This document shows, piece by piece, positions 31,312-42,084 of a stretch of DNA of 64,000 bases (positions within the stretch are counted from its first letter, which is position 1; each line of letters opens with the position of its first letter). Location of the stretch: the NCBI GenBank assembly GCA_034359265.1, contig CP136895.1:44038001-44102000 (forward strand), given 5' to 3'. Source of the DNA: Canna indica (taxonomy: Eukaryota; Streptophyta; Magnoliopsida; Zingiberales; Cannaceae). The notes below the pieces were generated by a model that saw only the letters and a list, made by a program, of their open reading frames with translations, did no database searches and was not told the DNA's origin. The translations under genes were made by a program, and so were the position numbers.

Positions 31312-32190
31312 ATGGCACTAGAGTTGGTAGCATCTTCACCTCCTAGGTTCGATGAGTCCAAATTTGGCCTTTGGAAGAGTAGAATGTATACTTTCCTAAA
31401 GACTCAAGGTTTAGATGTTTTTAATATGGTAAAAATAAAATATATTGAACCTAAGGAAAACATGGATGCATGGACCCAAGAACAAATTAATAGGTTTGAA
31501 TTAAATGCTAAGGCAAAAAATTGCATATATTGTTCTTGTCAGAATAATATCTTTGAAAAGATCATGCATTGTACTTCGGCTTTTGATCTTTGGGCAACTC
31601 TAAACATGTTATATGATTATGCCAAGACCGAAGAGATTGGCACTTCTAATGAAGGTAGTGATGTCAATGGTCATTCACCTACCACTAATCTTGGTTTTGA
31701 TGCCCATAGCTCTTCTAGTCAAAGGAGTAGCTGCAAGAGCCGAAAAAGGAAGGTAGTGTGCCATGCATGCAAGGAAAATGGGCATGTGAAGAAAAATTAC
31801 CCTTCCATGAAGAACAACGCAAAGAAGAGATCGAATGCTTCCACATCCTCATTCCAGTCGAGTGAAGCGTCCTCATGCCATGACTATGAAGCCACGTCAA
31901 AAGATTGCCTCATGAATGATAACAATGAGGTACACTATTCTCCTTCAAGTCATGTTAATGAAAATGATAGCATTAACTCATCTAGCTCTCATGATTTACT
32001 TTATGATGAACTAATGGATGAGTACAAAAGCATGTATGCCTTGTTAATCAAAAAGGATAAGGAGAATAAAATATTAAAGAAAGAAAATATAAGGCTTAAT
32101 TCTCATTTGCATGAATGCAAATTAGAAAGTGAGAAAATGAAATCTAGTTCTTTTAATTCTTGCCATGATGATATGGAATTTGAGACATAA
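31312..32190 (+). pseudogene. Gag of a SIRE-like copia element, N-terminal part
   Basis: 292 codons from MALELVASSPPRFDESKFGL, starting 52 bases after the PBS. It has the retrotransposon gag fold signature FGLWKSRMYTFLKTQGLDV and DLWATLNMLYD, a Ser-rich linker, and a zinc knuckle near residues 150-165 reading CHACKENGHVKKNY, in which the last Cys of CX2CX4HX4C is replaced by Tyr. A coiled-coil-like Lys/Glu stretch follows (KKDKENKILKKENIRLN). The frame ends at 32190 by a frameshift and continues in another frame at 32254. Capsid function only if helped by an intact relative. Confidence 0.85.
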
Positions 32191-32253
32191 AAATGATAAT
32201 TTAAAGAATGAAAATAGCATGTTAAAAACTCAATTGCATGCTATTAAAAATCC

Positions 32254-32700
32254 ATGAATGATTTGAAAGGTGAGATTATCTTCTTGAATAAGAAAGTAAA
32301 TGAATTAAAAAATGCTTCATCTCCTAAGAACACTAGAATGAAAAATGCTTATGTAAAGAATGTCAATGTTCGTCATCATTCTCATGTTAGACATTCCTCA
32401 TTTAAACCTCACGTTCAAAAGAAGAATGTTTCACTTAAGAATGCTCATGTCCATCATCCTTCTTATGTCAAACATTCTAACATTAAATCTCATGTCCATA
32501 ATGAAAAGAATAAATTTAATGGACATTATTTTTGTTGTCGTGTGTATGAGCATGCCATCTATGATTGTGCGTTTAAAATGAACCCAAGTGTTGTGAAGAC
32601 ACTTTGGGTACCTATGCCCACTAACCTCCTAGGACCCAAAGGCATTTGGGTACCAAAGGTTTCTTCTTCTCTTGTAGGGGGAGCTACCACACAAGGGTGA
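32254..32700 (+). pseudogene. Gag C-terminal part, His/Lys-rich, before the lost protease
   Basis: Starts after a frameshift: LKGEIIFLNKKVNELKNA, then repeated HHSHVRHSSFKPHVQKKN-like basic segments, a broken second knuckle (CRVYEHAIYDCAF) and KTLWVPMPTNLLGPKGIWVP. In autonomous SIRE-type elements the WVPK motif lies just before the protease. Here a stop follows and no protease, integrase, RT or RNase H is found downstream. Confidence 0.8.
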
Positions 32701-33950
32701 GATGAAGTTGGTGGATTGAAGTTGCTTGAAGGATACACCACTTCAAGGTTGCAAGTTCAAGTCATCATGATGCCTTAGGAATGAAAATTGGCATCTAAGT
32801 AAATTTGGTATCATCTCCTTTACTTTATTTGAATTCATTCAAGTTGAAGTTTATGATACTTGTTTAATTTGAGTTGTTGTTGTTTTTCACTCTTGATAAG
32901 AGTCTTTTGAAAAATGATTTTGATTTTTGATTTCTCGGTCTCTTCGCAGACCTATGTGGTCTGTAATAGGCCTAAGCGACCTTGCAGTTCTAAATCGTAG
33001 GCTAATTGTGGCCTTTCGGTTTTCAACCAATAGGAAGGGTTGGAGATCAATTTTTCATTAAATATTACATTTGTGATCTCTTGAAATTCATTTTGGATTC
33101 ATGATAACATATTTTGAAACAGATCTCAAACTAGTTGGCAAAGCGGATTTTGAAAATGATACGCGATTCCTCCCTCTGCTATTTGGTTTGGGTTGCTTAC
33201 TAGTAGCTTTATTTTCATGGAATCTACTAATGAAGTCTACTTGCAAGTTGTGAATTTTAATGGAAGGATAAACTGTCATGAAGAAAATGGAAAAGTAAAT
33301 GACAAGTTTGGCAAAATTCCAAGAATGATGTATGAGTTTGATTTTGCAAAAATCTTAGTATAATATTGAATATTCATGCTCTAATGATGTCTCTATACTC
33401 ATGATTATTTTTAAATGTCAAATCTATGAAATTACATGGGTAGGTAAAATTCTGATATCTTAAGAAATTTCATGAAACATTGTTTAAATGAAATGAGCTA
33501 TAAGTAGAATTTCATTTTAGAGACTCCACTTTGAAGTTGAAACTTGGTAAACATGTTTAGATTTACTCATGTTAGGTATTCATGTGTGTATTCTTGAAAA
33601 ACCATGAGTATAAGTTAAAGATTGATAATTAGCAACTTCATGCAACTTCATGTTAATATGCTTGTCTTTGAAATAAATGATGCTGAGATAGAATTTTGAC
33701 CAAATGACACTATTGTGTCTCAAACTCAATATACATGCTTTAAATGATCATATTTTGGTATCTAGAAAGTTTGGTCAAAATTTGAAAACATTTGACTAAT
33801 GACTCACATTTACAAGAATGCCACTGAGAACTTGTTGGTTTTCTAGAAAATTGTAGAAATATCCTTTTTGAGTGATTCTTGATTCTTTGGAATCCTCATG
33901 AAGCCTAGTTCATGTGGAAAAAAATTCATAAAGTTTCAAAATATATAGAT
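32701..33950 (+). mobile_element. Noncoding body of the pol-less copia element
   Basis: Replaces pol. Collinear with 20660-22640 of the other copy: ggtctcttcgcagacc block (32937), ttttcaaccaataggaag (33020), ctactaatgaagtctacttg (33223), then two or three degenerate repeats with taaacatgtttagattactc-like cores (33520, 33700). No frame over 63 codons. Homology to the other copy fades at about 33950. Confidence 0.82.
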
Positions 33951-34610
33951 CTCTCAAAAATAATTCTTTCGGGGAGTTAAAAACTCATGGCAGCTCGAGC
34001 GGTCGATTGACATGCGACCGCCCGATCGACCGGCGGACAAAAAATCATCCTGTCCGCCCATTTAACTGCCAATTTTAATCCCAGCCCTTCAACCCAAGTT
34101 CTTAAGCCCAAATCTAGGGCTTCCTTGACCATTCAACCGGCCACTCAACCTCTCTTCTCTTGGTTCTAAAGTTTCTACTCCCTCTCCAAGGTAAAATACT
34201 CAATCTTTAGCTACAATTCATGAGTTAATACACAATGTTGAGTGGATTCTTCATCCTTTCTTCTCTCAATGTCTTGATTCATTCATAAAACTCATGATTC
34301 ATGTTTCTTTTTCTTGGATGATGATTTTCTTTGAAATTTTTACCTCAAAAACAAGTTTTAGGGAAGGAAAATCAAATTTCTCACGTTTTTTTTGTGTAAG
34401 AAAAAGCTTGCTTTCTTTCATGAGTTATCCTTAACATTTGTTTTGTCTTTCTTAAAAGGATTTTTTTTACATTTGATTAATTAAAAGTTTCTCATCCTCA
34501 TCAGCCAAAACAAAAGTTTTCTTTGGAGAATATAATTAATTCAAATGTATGTTTGCTCTTTTATTTGTGACCTATTTGGTTCCTATCTTTTATTTTTATT
34601 ATTTTTATTA
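33951..34610. other. Unassigned stretch with gcggtcgat palindromes
   Basis: Contains agcggtcgattgacatgcga followed by ccgcccgatcgaccggcg (34009-34043), then ggacaaaaaatcatcctgtc, a hairpin-like gcggac…gtccgc pair, and a leader-like ctctccaaggtaaaa. It could be a degraded copia LTR portion or leader, but the LTR end CCCAACA is absent. No coding signal. Confidence 0.4.
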
Positions 34611-34978
34611 TTTATTTATTTTTGGACTCGCACATTGAGATTTAATGTTAAAGTCATAAAAGCCAAAAGTAGGTGAGGTTAATTTTATCTCTCTGTGCAT
34701 TTTTAAAATATTTATCATTAACATTCAAAACCATTAAACCAATTGAGACGTGTCCAGTCACATACAACTCATCAAAATGATTCATGCGGCAACTATTGTC
34801 TTTTAAAAAAAATTTCACAACCTTTTTAAGATAACAAAGGAAAAATGATATATTTTTTTTAACATTGGAGCAAATCAATTATACAATTCAATGGTCTTTG
34901 CTAAATAGTAGACTTATACAATAGGTTCCAATGGCTAAGGCTACAACTCTTGCGCCTATCGCCTTCCCGAAGGTTGTA
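34611..34978 (-). pseudogene. Copia element F: protease end and integrase N-terminus
   Basis: Minus strand: GARVVALAIGTY (about 34960-34925) is the post-protease RVALAVGTY stretch of copia pol, interrupted from its upstream half by the CACTA at 34979. Then SNVKKNISFFLCYLKKV, DNSCRMNHFD, and HVSIGLMVLNVND (34878-34700), and at the left edge the W…H…LGHIS start of the integrase zinc finger with three stops. Continues copia F from 35928. Confidence 0.78.
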
Positions 34979-35927
34979 CACTACAAGAAAAATATCATTT
35001 ACTAACAGGTTATTTCCGTTACTACAACCCCAGAAACCGTTAGTAAACCTTATACCAAGGGCATATGCACCTGTTGGTAGAAATCACGATAGTATTGACT
35101 TGTACCAACGGATGTTAAGGTCGTTGGTATAGCGATGCATATATTCTAACAGACAATTAACGAGACCTACAATTAGTATAGAGATCCCTATAATAGTATA
35201 GAGGTCCCTATACTAATAATTATTGATCTCGTTAGAAGAAAAAATCCGTTAGTATAGTGGAGTAGCTCTATACTAACAATTTATGGCCTCATTAGAAAAA
35301 AAAATAGTATAATTCAATAATGGTCATGAGACCATATCAAGATTTGAACATGGGTTAGTGAGAGAGAGGTGCTTCACCTTAACAACTCAAGCAAGCTATA
35401 TCATGTGATATATATTTTATTTTTATTTACTTAAAGTATATTTTGTTTAATTTGGGCCGAACCGAAAATTAAAAATCTTTAAATTTATAATGGCTAACCA
35501 AACCAAAAGTCAATTAGACAAATAGGTTTGGTTAATTCGGTTTCGGTTCAATCGGTTAATCGACTTTTTTGGTTAATTGATGAATTTTGCTCACCCCTAC
35601 CGTGCTATCGGGCTGGGTTGAAACTTGTCAGGCCTATTAGTAACGACTCATTCGTTAGTATAGAAGATGTTTCACTAACGGATACAACTTCGTTAGCAAC
35701 TTTACTAATGGCCCATAAAATTCGTTAGTATAGAAGATGCTTCACTAACGATCCATAAAATCTGTTAGCATTTGTTTGCTCTATACCAACAACAAAGCTT
35801 GCCTGTTGGTATAGGGTATGACTTTCAGCAACGACTATTGTTTCTATTTGTAAAAGTTACATTTACTAACAAATTTTCTTATCGTTAGTAATATTCCCTT
35901 TTAGTAGATGTCATTTATTTTGTAGTG
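34979..35927. mobile_element. Small CACTA element, complete, TSD gta
   Basis: cactacaagaaaaatatc … tttattttgtagtg, flanked by gta on both sides (34976-34978 and 35928-35930). Subterminal motifs cgttagta / tactaacg recur throughout (for example 35640-35780 with ttcgttagtatagaagatg twice). 949 bases, no transposase. Inserted in the protease region of copia F. Confidence 0.93.
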
Positions 35928-36342
35928 GTAGTTGTCTTTTGTCAAGTCTTCTAGTTTTCTTCTTCTGCTGCAACATCTTGTAGATGATGATTGATATCAA
36001 ATACCATAAAGTAGAGTTTAATGATGAAGTATTTTCTATAACGTACGCACCTGAAGCGACGATTTCAAAAACCATCTTCAATTTTAACTCTGCAAAATAC
36101 TCCTTGTAGTTGCGCTTCTAGTGGCCTTCTTTACCACAATGATAGCAAGTGCCATTGGGGGAACAACTTTCCCTTTCTTCTTGATATTTCTCATGGGTTT
36201 CACTGTTCTATTTTCACTTTGTTCTTAACAGAGTATAACTTTTTCTCAGAGGCATCTACCACTAACAAGATTGTGTCCTTATCCTTCACAGGGTGGGACT
36301 CAGCAGTCTTTAGCATATTAAGGATCTCAGGAAGCGAGACGT
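35928..36342 (-). pseudogene. Copia element F: gag C-terminus and protease start
   Basis: Minus strand: SLPEILNMLKTAES with LLVVDASEKK (36340-36240), then a zinc knuckle CYHCGKEGH*KRN with a Trp-to-stop change (about 36150-36110), FEIVASGAYVIE (about 36070-36020) and a decayed protease start in which the catalytic D-T-G is unrecognisable. Cut at 36342 by a type-2 LTR end. Confidence 0.78.
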
Positions 36343-36845
36343 TGTCACACCCTAAACTCGGTATGATCGGCCAGGGTACACCACCGAAGCCTAACCCAAA
36401 ACAAATCACAAATACAACTTAACTAATTCTGAACATTTTTTAACATTTCAACATATTTAGAAAAGACATTAAATTCCAAAACTTAAACCACCTACTCAAT
36501 AAATGTCTAAATGTTCAAATCAATTTCAAAACTTTAATTAACTAAACCATGACACCTCAACATAAAAGGAAATATGGAAACATATAACCCAAGTCTACAT
36601 GACTCGACTCAGGTATCCCCCTCGACCATGATATGTCACGAGACTTGCTGCCCTGCAGCCACCAACGACACTACTGCACCAGGTACCTCTCTAATATCGC
36701 TCAGGTGCTCAAAAACAACATCATAAGAGGGTAAGTCCAACTAGGACTTAGTGAGCAGATCCGTCCTCAATCAACCATATTCAACATCATGAAATCCAAC
36801 ATAAAAGTAAGCATATGATAATAAGCATAACTAAAGGAAATAAAT
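36343..36845 (-). mobile_element. Chromovirus type-2 LTR fragment
   Basis: Starts TGTCACACCCTAAACTCGG and resembles 49027 and 60271 (catgtcacgagac, cagtaccttct, aagtccaactaggacttagtga). Ends at 36845 where the type-1 LTR of element B begins. Confidence 0.85.
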
Positions 36846-37247
36846 TGTCACGCCCCAATACAGGGTCACGTGACCAGCCAGGGATACGTGCTTATACTCC
36901 ATAGCCTAACTCATGCACATGCCAACATCATAAGAATAAACAAAAGCAGAAAGAAATCAACAAGTTCTTAATTCATCTAGAATCAAAACAGAGTTCATCA
37001 TAAATAAGTTTTAATAAACGAATAAAATGCGGAAATAATACATCAACTCCAACAGACCCAATACAATAAAATCTGAATAAAATGACATAAATGCCCTCAA
37101 GGGCTACAACTCAAAAAGACCAACAAAAGTGCATGACACACTACCAAAAGACTCGACTACGACCCTAACTAGCATTGCTATGAGATCATACGGCTCCTCT
37201 GCCCTCCAGCTACGCCAACTGTTCCAGCCCACCTCATCGGTCAGGCT

Positions 37248-38766
37248 CTGCAAAATAAAACAATGACAACGGGTGAGTTCAAAGAACTCAGTGAGCGGTT
37301 CTACCAACCCTCACAAAAACAAACATCACAGATAAGATGCATAAGGTAAAACTCCTGGCTCAAGCAGGAAAAGGGTCATAAGGGAGTGACTAGCTATCAG
37401 GTCATCCTACCACCACCTGCCCGAAGGCAGCCAACACCCATACGGTGAAGATCAACAAGCCTAAGCCTACCATGCCCTAAGGCAACAACACATACTAGGA
37501 TAATCGGGAAGGCCCTCCGAACTTGCTCCACGAGATGTGTAAGGACAATCGGGATTCGCCCAACCGAACTTGCCCCTTTAAGATATCACAGGAGTAATTG
37601 GGTAGGCCCTCCGAACTTACTCCTCTAAGATATCTCAGGAATAATCGGGTAGGCTCTCCGAACTTATTCCTTAAAAACCACCTCGGAGATAATCGGGTAG
37701 ACCCTCTGAACTTATCCCATGGGACCAAACCAGAACAATCAGGAAAGGCTCTCTGAACTTGTTCTGCAAGTTGGGAATTAGCCATCCAACCTCCTGGGCC
37801 TAGCTAGCATTCCTGCTCCGCAACGAGCCCCTCCGCCATTTATAAAGATATGACGCCCCATAACCTAAGTCAAATTCTTTCCTACGGTGTCTTAGGGGTG
37901 CTCCTATTGGGAAGTATCTCACACTCCAATGCCTGACCCCAAATCCTAGACCCGTATGTCATAAACCCGTGTGATTTTATTTCATGCATAAATTTCTCAT
38001 GTTGGTTCATAACAGATTATGCTGACCCTTTTTCCAAATTTTAATTATGCAAATAAAATTTAGTTCACCACAATTAGAGTTTTGTTTTAGGATTTTATTT
38101 TAGCTTACTGTTCTACCCGAAACTGATGTATCTAATCCAAATCTGGTCTCCAGACTATGTCATATGTTTCCAAACTATGTTTTCTGGTCGAAACGATAGG
38201 TTACATGACTATGTTCAGATAAATATACACATCACAGCAAGCAATTTAAAAATAGCACAGATTCAACATTTCAGCATGCAATTTCAGCAACATCAAATTT
38301 TAGTATAGCCTAAAAATAAATCCGAAATTTCCAGAAATTAAGCCCTTAATTATCATTTAAACAGAATATAAATCTTGAGATAAATTTCTGAATTTCCATG
38401 CTTAACAACAAGGCTAACAAGCACTAACAACATCATGAACAAGAACAAGCATCAAGATCAAGAACCCCTCTTTCATAAACAGGCCATGCTTGAACATATA
38501 GGAACTTGATTTCATAAACAATATAAAACACAGATATCAAGAACACCTTGAGGGCACCCTTGATTCACCCTTGGCCGAGCACCCCTAGGGTAAACCTAGG
38601 GCTGCCGAGCCACAAAGGGAGGGTCTTGGCCCTCCTACCACGATTCGGCACGAGAAATCGGCACTCAAAATCCATGGTTCGTCAAGAAAACACAAGAATC
38701 AAGAATAAGCCCAAAATGGCTCAAAACCATGAAAGAACCCTGAAAAGGAGAGGTAAAACCACTCAC
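37248..38766 (-). other. Predicted intron in the LTR leader
   Basis: Minus strand donor G^GTGAGTGG (38766) and acceptor TTTTATTTTGCAG^AGCC (37248). Both sites are conserved in other copies where present (donor at about 16496 plus; acceptor near 1575, 7300 and 8105 minus; type-2 equivalent 47245/48901 plus). Splicing would remove the hairpin array. Prediction only. Confidence 0.5.
37497..37765 (-). repeat. Hairpin array, six units, covarying arms
   Basis: Unit 3 (37590-37624) AGGAGTAA/TTACTCCT; unit 4 (37637-37671) AGGAATAA/TTATTCCT; unit 5 (37685-37717) GATAA/TTATC with GG/CC outside; unit 6 (37732-37765) AGAACAA/TTGTTCT; unit 2 (37542-37577) GGACAA/TTGCCC with a mismatch; unit 1 (37497-37529) mismatched AGGATAA/TTGCTCC. 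All share the core TCGGG-AGGCCCTCCGAACTT. Confidence 0.88.
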
Positions 38767-39317
38767 TCCAAGCTGCCGACTTGGAGAGAGGAAGAGAGAA
38801 AGAGAGAGGGGCTGGCTTGGCTGGCTCCTCTCGGCTCGGTTCCAAAGGGGAGGAAGAAGGAGAAGGGAAGGCCCTACGACTCGGCTCCAAGGGCGGCGGC
38901 TCCAAGGGGAAAGAGGAGAGGGGCTGGCTGCGGCTTGGCGGCTAGCTCATCTTCTCGACTAGGTTGGGTGGCTCAAAATAGGGAGCCACAAGCCAAGGGG
39001 AGGGGGTTTTATACTCCCTCCTCAACCCTAATCCCTCTAAATCCTTTATCCAACCCGCATCCACCTCAAGCTGAATCAGAACCCGCTAACTTAAATTAAC
39101 TTAATTAATCATATTCTCCACATAACCATCCTCAACATAAAATTTTAATGAATTAATCTACACAAGCAAAAATTACATAACTCATAATATTACTTACCCG
39201 AGCTCGCAAGCTTGCACCGAACTATGAGTCGACTCGGCTCGACCTCGAAATAGTCCGCTAGGCTGGCAAACACAACCACAAAGGAAAAGAATATAATTAA
39301 ATATCTAGGATATTATA

Positions 39318-39335
39318 ATCCTCCCTCCTTAAAGA
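39318..39335 (-). promoter_or_regulatory. Polypurine tract of element B
   Basis: Minus strand tttaaggagggaggat directly before the LTR start, preceded by aaaattcgaggatgaatttt, the same run-in as in elements C and D. Confidence 0.8.
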
Positions 39336-39365
39336 AAATTCATCCTCGAATTTTAGAAAAGAAAA

Positions 39366-39926
39366 TTAAGGACTCACCAAATCATCGAACAATGAAGGAT
39401 AACGCTCCCTCATATCCTGCTCCACTTCCCAGGTGGCCTCCTGCCCGAACTGGTGCTCCCACCTAACCTTAACCAAGCGAATCTCCTTGGATCTCAATTT
39501 TTGGATCTGCCAGACTAGCACCTCAACTGGCCGCTCCTCATAGGAGACTGCTGAATCCACCTCTACTGCGGTAGGCTCAATCACATGGGACTCATCCCGA
39601 ATGTACTTCTTCAGCATAGATAGATGAAATACTAGATGTACTCGGTCCATACTAGGAGGTAAAGCCAACTCATAGGCCATAGATCCCTTGCGCCTGAGAA
39701 TAGGAAACGGCCCAATGAACCTAGGGCTTAGCTTTCCTTTCTTACCAAATCTCACCACCCCTTTCATAGGGGATACCTTGAGCAACACCATGTCCCCCTC
39801 AGCAAACTCTACCTCCCTAGCCTTTCCATCAGCATACATCTTCTGACGACTCTGAGCTGCCAACAATCTCTCTCTAATTAGCTTCACCTTTTCTACTGCC
39901 TCCTCTACCAGGTCAGGTCCCATCAT
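39366..39926 (-). pseudogene. Element B integrase C-terminus with chromodomain
   Basis: 186 open codons. EEAVEKVKLIRERLLAAQ and ARE(V)EFAEGDMVLLKVSP are the GPY/F-proximal part; GPFPILRRKGSMAYELALPP is the GPY/F module. After RDESHVIEPTAV comes the chromodomain: LRSKEIRLVKVRWEH, EATWEVEQDMRERYPSLFD. A C-terminal chromodomain of this kind marks the chromovirus (Tekay/Del) lineage and is thought to guide insertion by reading histone marks. Best preserved copy in the window. Confidence 0.9.
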
Positions 39927-40552
39927 AAGGGAATCCCCTACCTTGAACTAGCCTACGGGTGACTTGCATCTCCGCCCTTACAACACCTCAAATGGGGCCA
40001 TCCCGATACTGCTGTGATAGCTGTTATTACAGGCAAATTCAATCATAGGTAAGTGCCTCTCCCAACTGCCCTTCAAATCCAACACACATGCTCTCAGCAT
40101 ATCCTCCAGCGTCTAAATAGTCTTCTCCGACTGACCATCTGTTTGAGAGTGAAACGCAGTACTGAACAGAACCTGAGTGCCCAAAGCCTCCTGGAACGAC
40201 TGCCAAAAATAAGATGTGAACTGAGTACCCCGATCTGAGATGATCATAATAGGAACACCATGATATACGACAATTAGATCCACGAACACCACCACTGCCA
40301 ACTCAAGATCATGGGTTGGGTAATTCTTCTCGTGAACCTTCAACTGCATGGAGGCATAAGCTATCACCCTGCCATTCTGCATCAACACACAACCCAAGCT
40401 GACACGAGAGGCATCATAGTAAACAACAAATCCTCCCGAGATCGAGGGTACTGCTAGAACTGGTGCCAACGTCAAGCGGTCCTTGAGCTTCAGAAAGCTC
40501 TCCTCGCACTTACTGTCTCATTCGAACTTGACCTTCTTCTGAGTCAGGCGGG
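39927..40552 (-). pseudogene. Element B RNase H fused to integrase core by a deletion
   Basis: The open frame 40475-40113 begins in RNase H ([45 protein letters not shown]) and then switches directly into the integrase core ([43 protein letters not shown]). Elements A and D have roughly 1 kb between these points (end of RNase H, HHCC finger, first catalytic Asp). The deletion is in frame by chance. Further down, to 39927, the rest of the core retains the Glu-region and CNNSYHSSIGMAPFE. Confidence 0.87.
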
Positions 40553-41482
40553 TCAATGGCGCTGCAATCCTGGAGAAGTTCTCCACAAACTTCCTGTAAT
40601 AACCTGCCAACCCAGGAAACTACGGATCTCAGTGACATTAGTCGACCTCTTCCAATTCTGAACTACTTCTATCTTTGCGGGGTCCACCTTTACTCCTTCC
40701 CTAGAAATCACATGGCCAAGGAACCCCACACTCTCCAGCCAAAACTCACACTTGGAGAACTTAGCATACAAGCGGTGCTCCCAAAGAGTCTGTAGAACCA
40801 TCTGCAAGTGCTCAGCATGCTTCTCACTGCTCCTGGAATATATCAAAATATCATCAATGAACACTATCACGAAGTTATCCAAGTATTCCCAGAACACCTG
40901 GTTCATCAAGACCATAAATGCTGCAGGTGCATTAGTCAGCCCGAAGGACATAACTAGGAACTCAAAGTGCCCATACCTCGACCTGAAAGTAGTTTTAGGG
41001 ACGTCACTGTCCTAGATCCTCAATTGATGATACCCTGACCGCATCTCAATCTTAGAAAACCACTAAGCTCCCTGGAGCTGATCAAACAAATTATCAATCT
41101 TGGGCAGCGGCTACCGATTCTTCACCATTACCATATTAAGCTGTCGATAATCAATGCACATCCGCATGAACCCATCTTTCTTTTTCACAAGGAGCACTAG
41201 AGCACCCCAAGGAGAAACACTTGGGCGAATGAAACCCAACTCATGCAGCTCCTGCAACTGGGACTTCAACTACCTCAACTCAGCTGGTGCCATCTGGTTC
41301 AGTGGAATGGAGGTCGGCTTCACCCCTGGCTGTAAATCAATACAGAACTCGATCTCCCCGATCTCTAGAGGAAACCCTGGCAACTCCTTCAAAAATACAT
41401 CAGAGAATCCGCACACCACGGGCGTTCCCCCGATGTCCCTATCCGCACCTCCGCCTTCCTCTTCCACAGACACAAAAGCCAA
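40553..41482 (-). pseudogene. Element B reverse transcriptase
   Basis: Minus strand. 41482-41270 has GGTPVVCGFSDVFLKELPGF and PLEIGEIEFCIDLQPGVKP (the start of RT). 40951-40553 has [32 protein letters not shown] (catalytic FIDD), [15 protein letters not shown] and [11 protein letters not shown]. Several stops fall between 41270 and 40951, including in the RQLN region. Confidence 0.9.
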
Positions 41483-41575
41483 GAAAGACTAGCAACCACC
41501 CAGAAGAAGCTTCCGAGCCTTAAGAGCTGAAATCGCCATCAATGGCTCTCCCCTTCCCTCACCCTGGAAGGTAAA

Positions 41576-41968
41576 CTAGGGCAATCCGGGCTTACTGAAG
41601 GTCACAGTCTTAGCCCTGCAATCCACTGAGGCAAAATGATCCGCCAACCAGTCCATGCCCAAAATTACATCAAGCTCCAGCATCGGCAGGAGTGTCAAGT
41701 CGGCTATCAACACATGCCCGCAAATGATAACATCACATCCCTGAAAGACTGTCTCTGCCATCACAGAAACACCCATAGGCATAGACACCACAAGGGGCAA
41801 TTCAAGCACAAAAGATATCCCCGACAACTTAGCAGCAAACAAAGTAGATACAAAAGAGTGCGTAGCACTCGGATCAAACAAGACATATGCAATGGCAGAC
41901 CCAACAATAATATTACCTGACACCACTGCCCTGGAAGCCTCAGCACCCTCTTGGTTCATAGCAAACAC
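41576..41968 (-). pseudogene. Element B protease
   Basis: 130 codons: VLFDPSATHSFVSTLF (active-site Asp, then Pro-Ser instead of Ser/Thr-Gly), ELPLVVSMPMGVSVMAETVF, LELDVILGMDWLADHFASVD. Same domain as at 5154 and 43392. A stop ends it before the RT. Confidence 0.87.
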
Positions 41969-42084
41969 CCGTACGGCAAGCCTCTCTGAACCACCAGCTC
42001 ACTGGCCTCCTCCCTGAGTTCGACCTCTCTAAGCTACGAAACCCACTAACATCGGTGCCTTTCCTCTGGTCTGATCAGGCTGCT

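Larger units (their letters stand above)
36846..39317 (-). mobile_element. Chromovirus type-1 LTR, full length (3' LTR of element B)
   Basis: 2,472 bases, plus-strand reading TGTCACGCCCC…ATATTATA. On the minus strand the start is TATAATATCCTAG, so the first TG has become TA. A TATA-like tataaaac is at 39012-39005, followed by a GC-rich R region, a GTGAGTGG donor at 38766, the hairpin array (37765-37497) and a ttttgcag acceptor at 37248. It resembles lily del1 in LTR size, as far as I recall that element. The plus-strand open frame at 38548-39099 and others inside are chance frames. Confidence 0.92.

Noticed and set aside
38548..39099. 184-codon plus-strand open frame as a possible gene
   Set aside because: It lies wholly inside the chromovirus LTR, is GC-rich and low in complexity, and is not open in the homologous LTR at 15895-17955.
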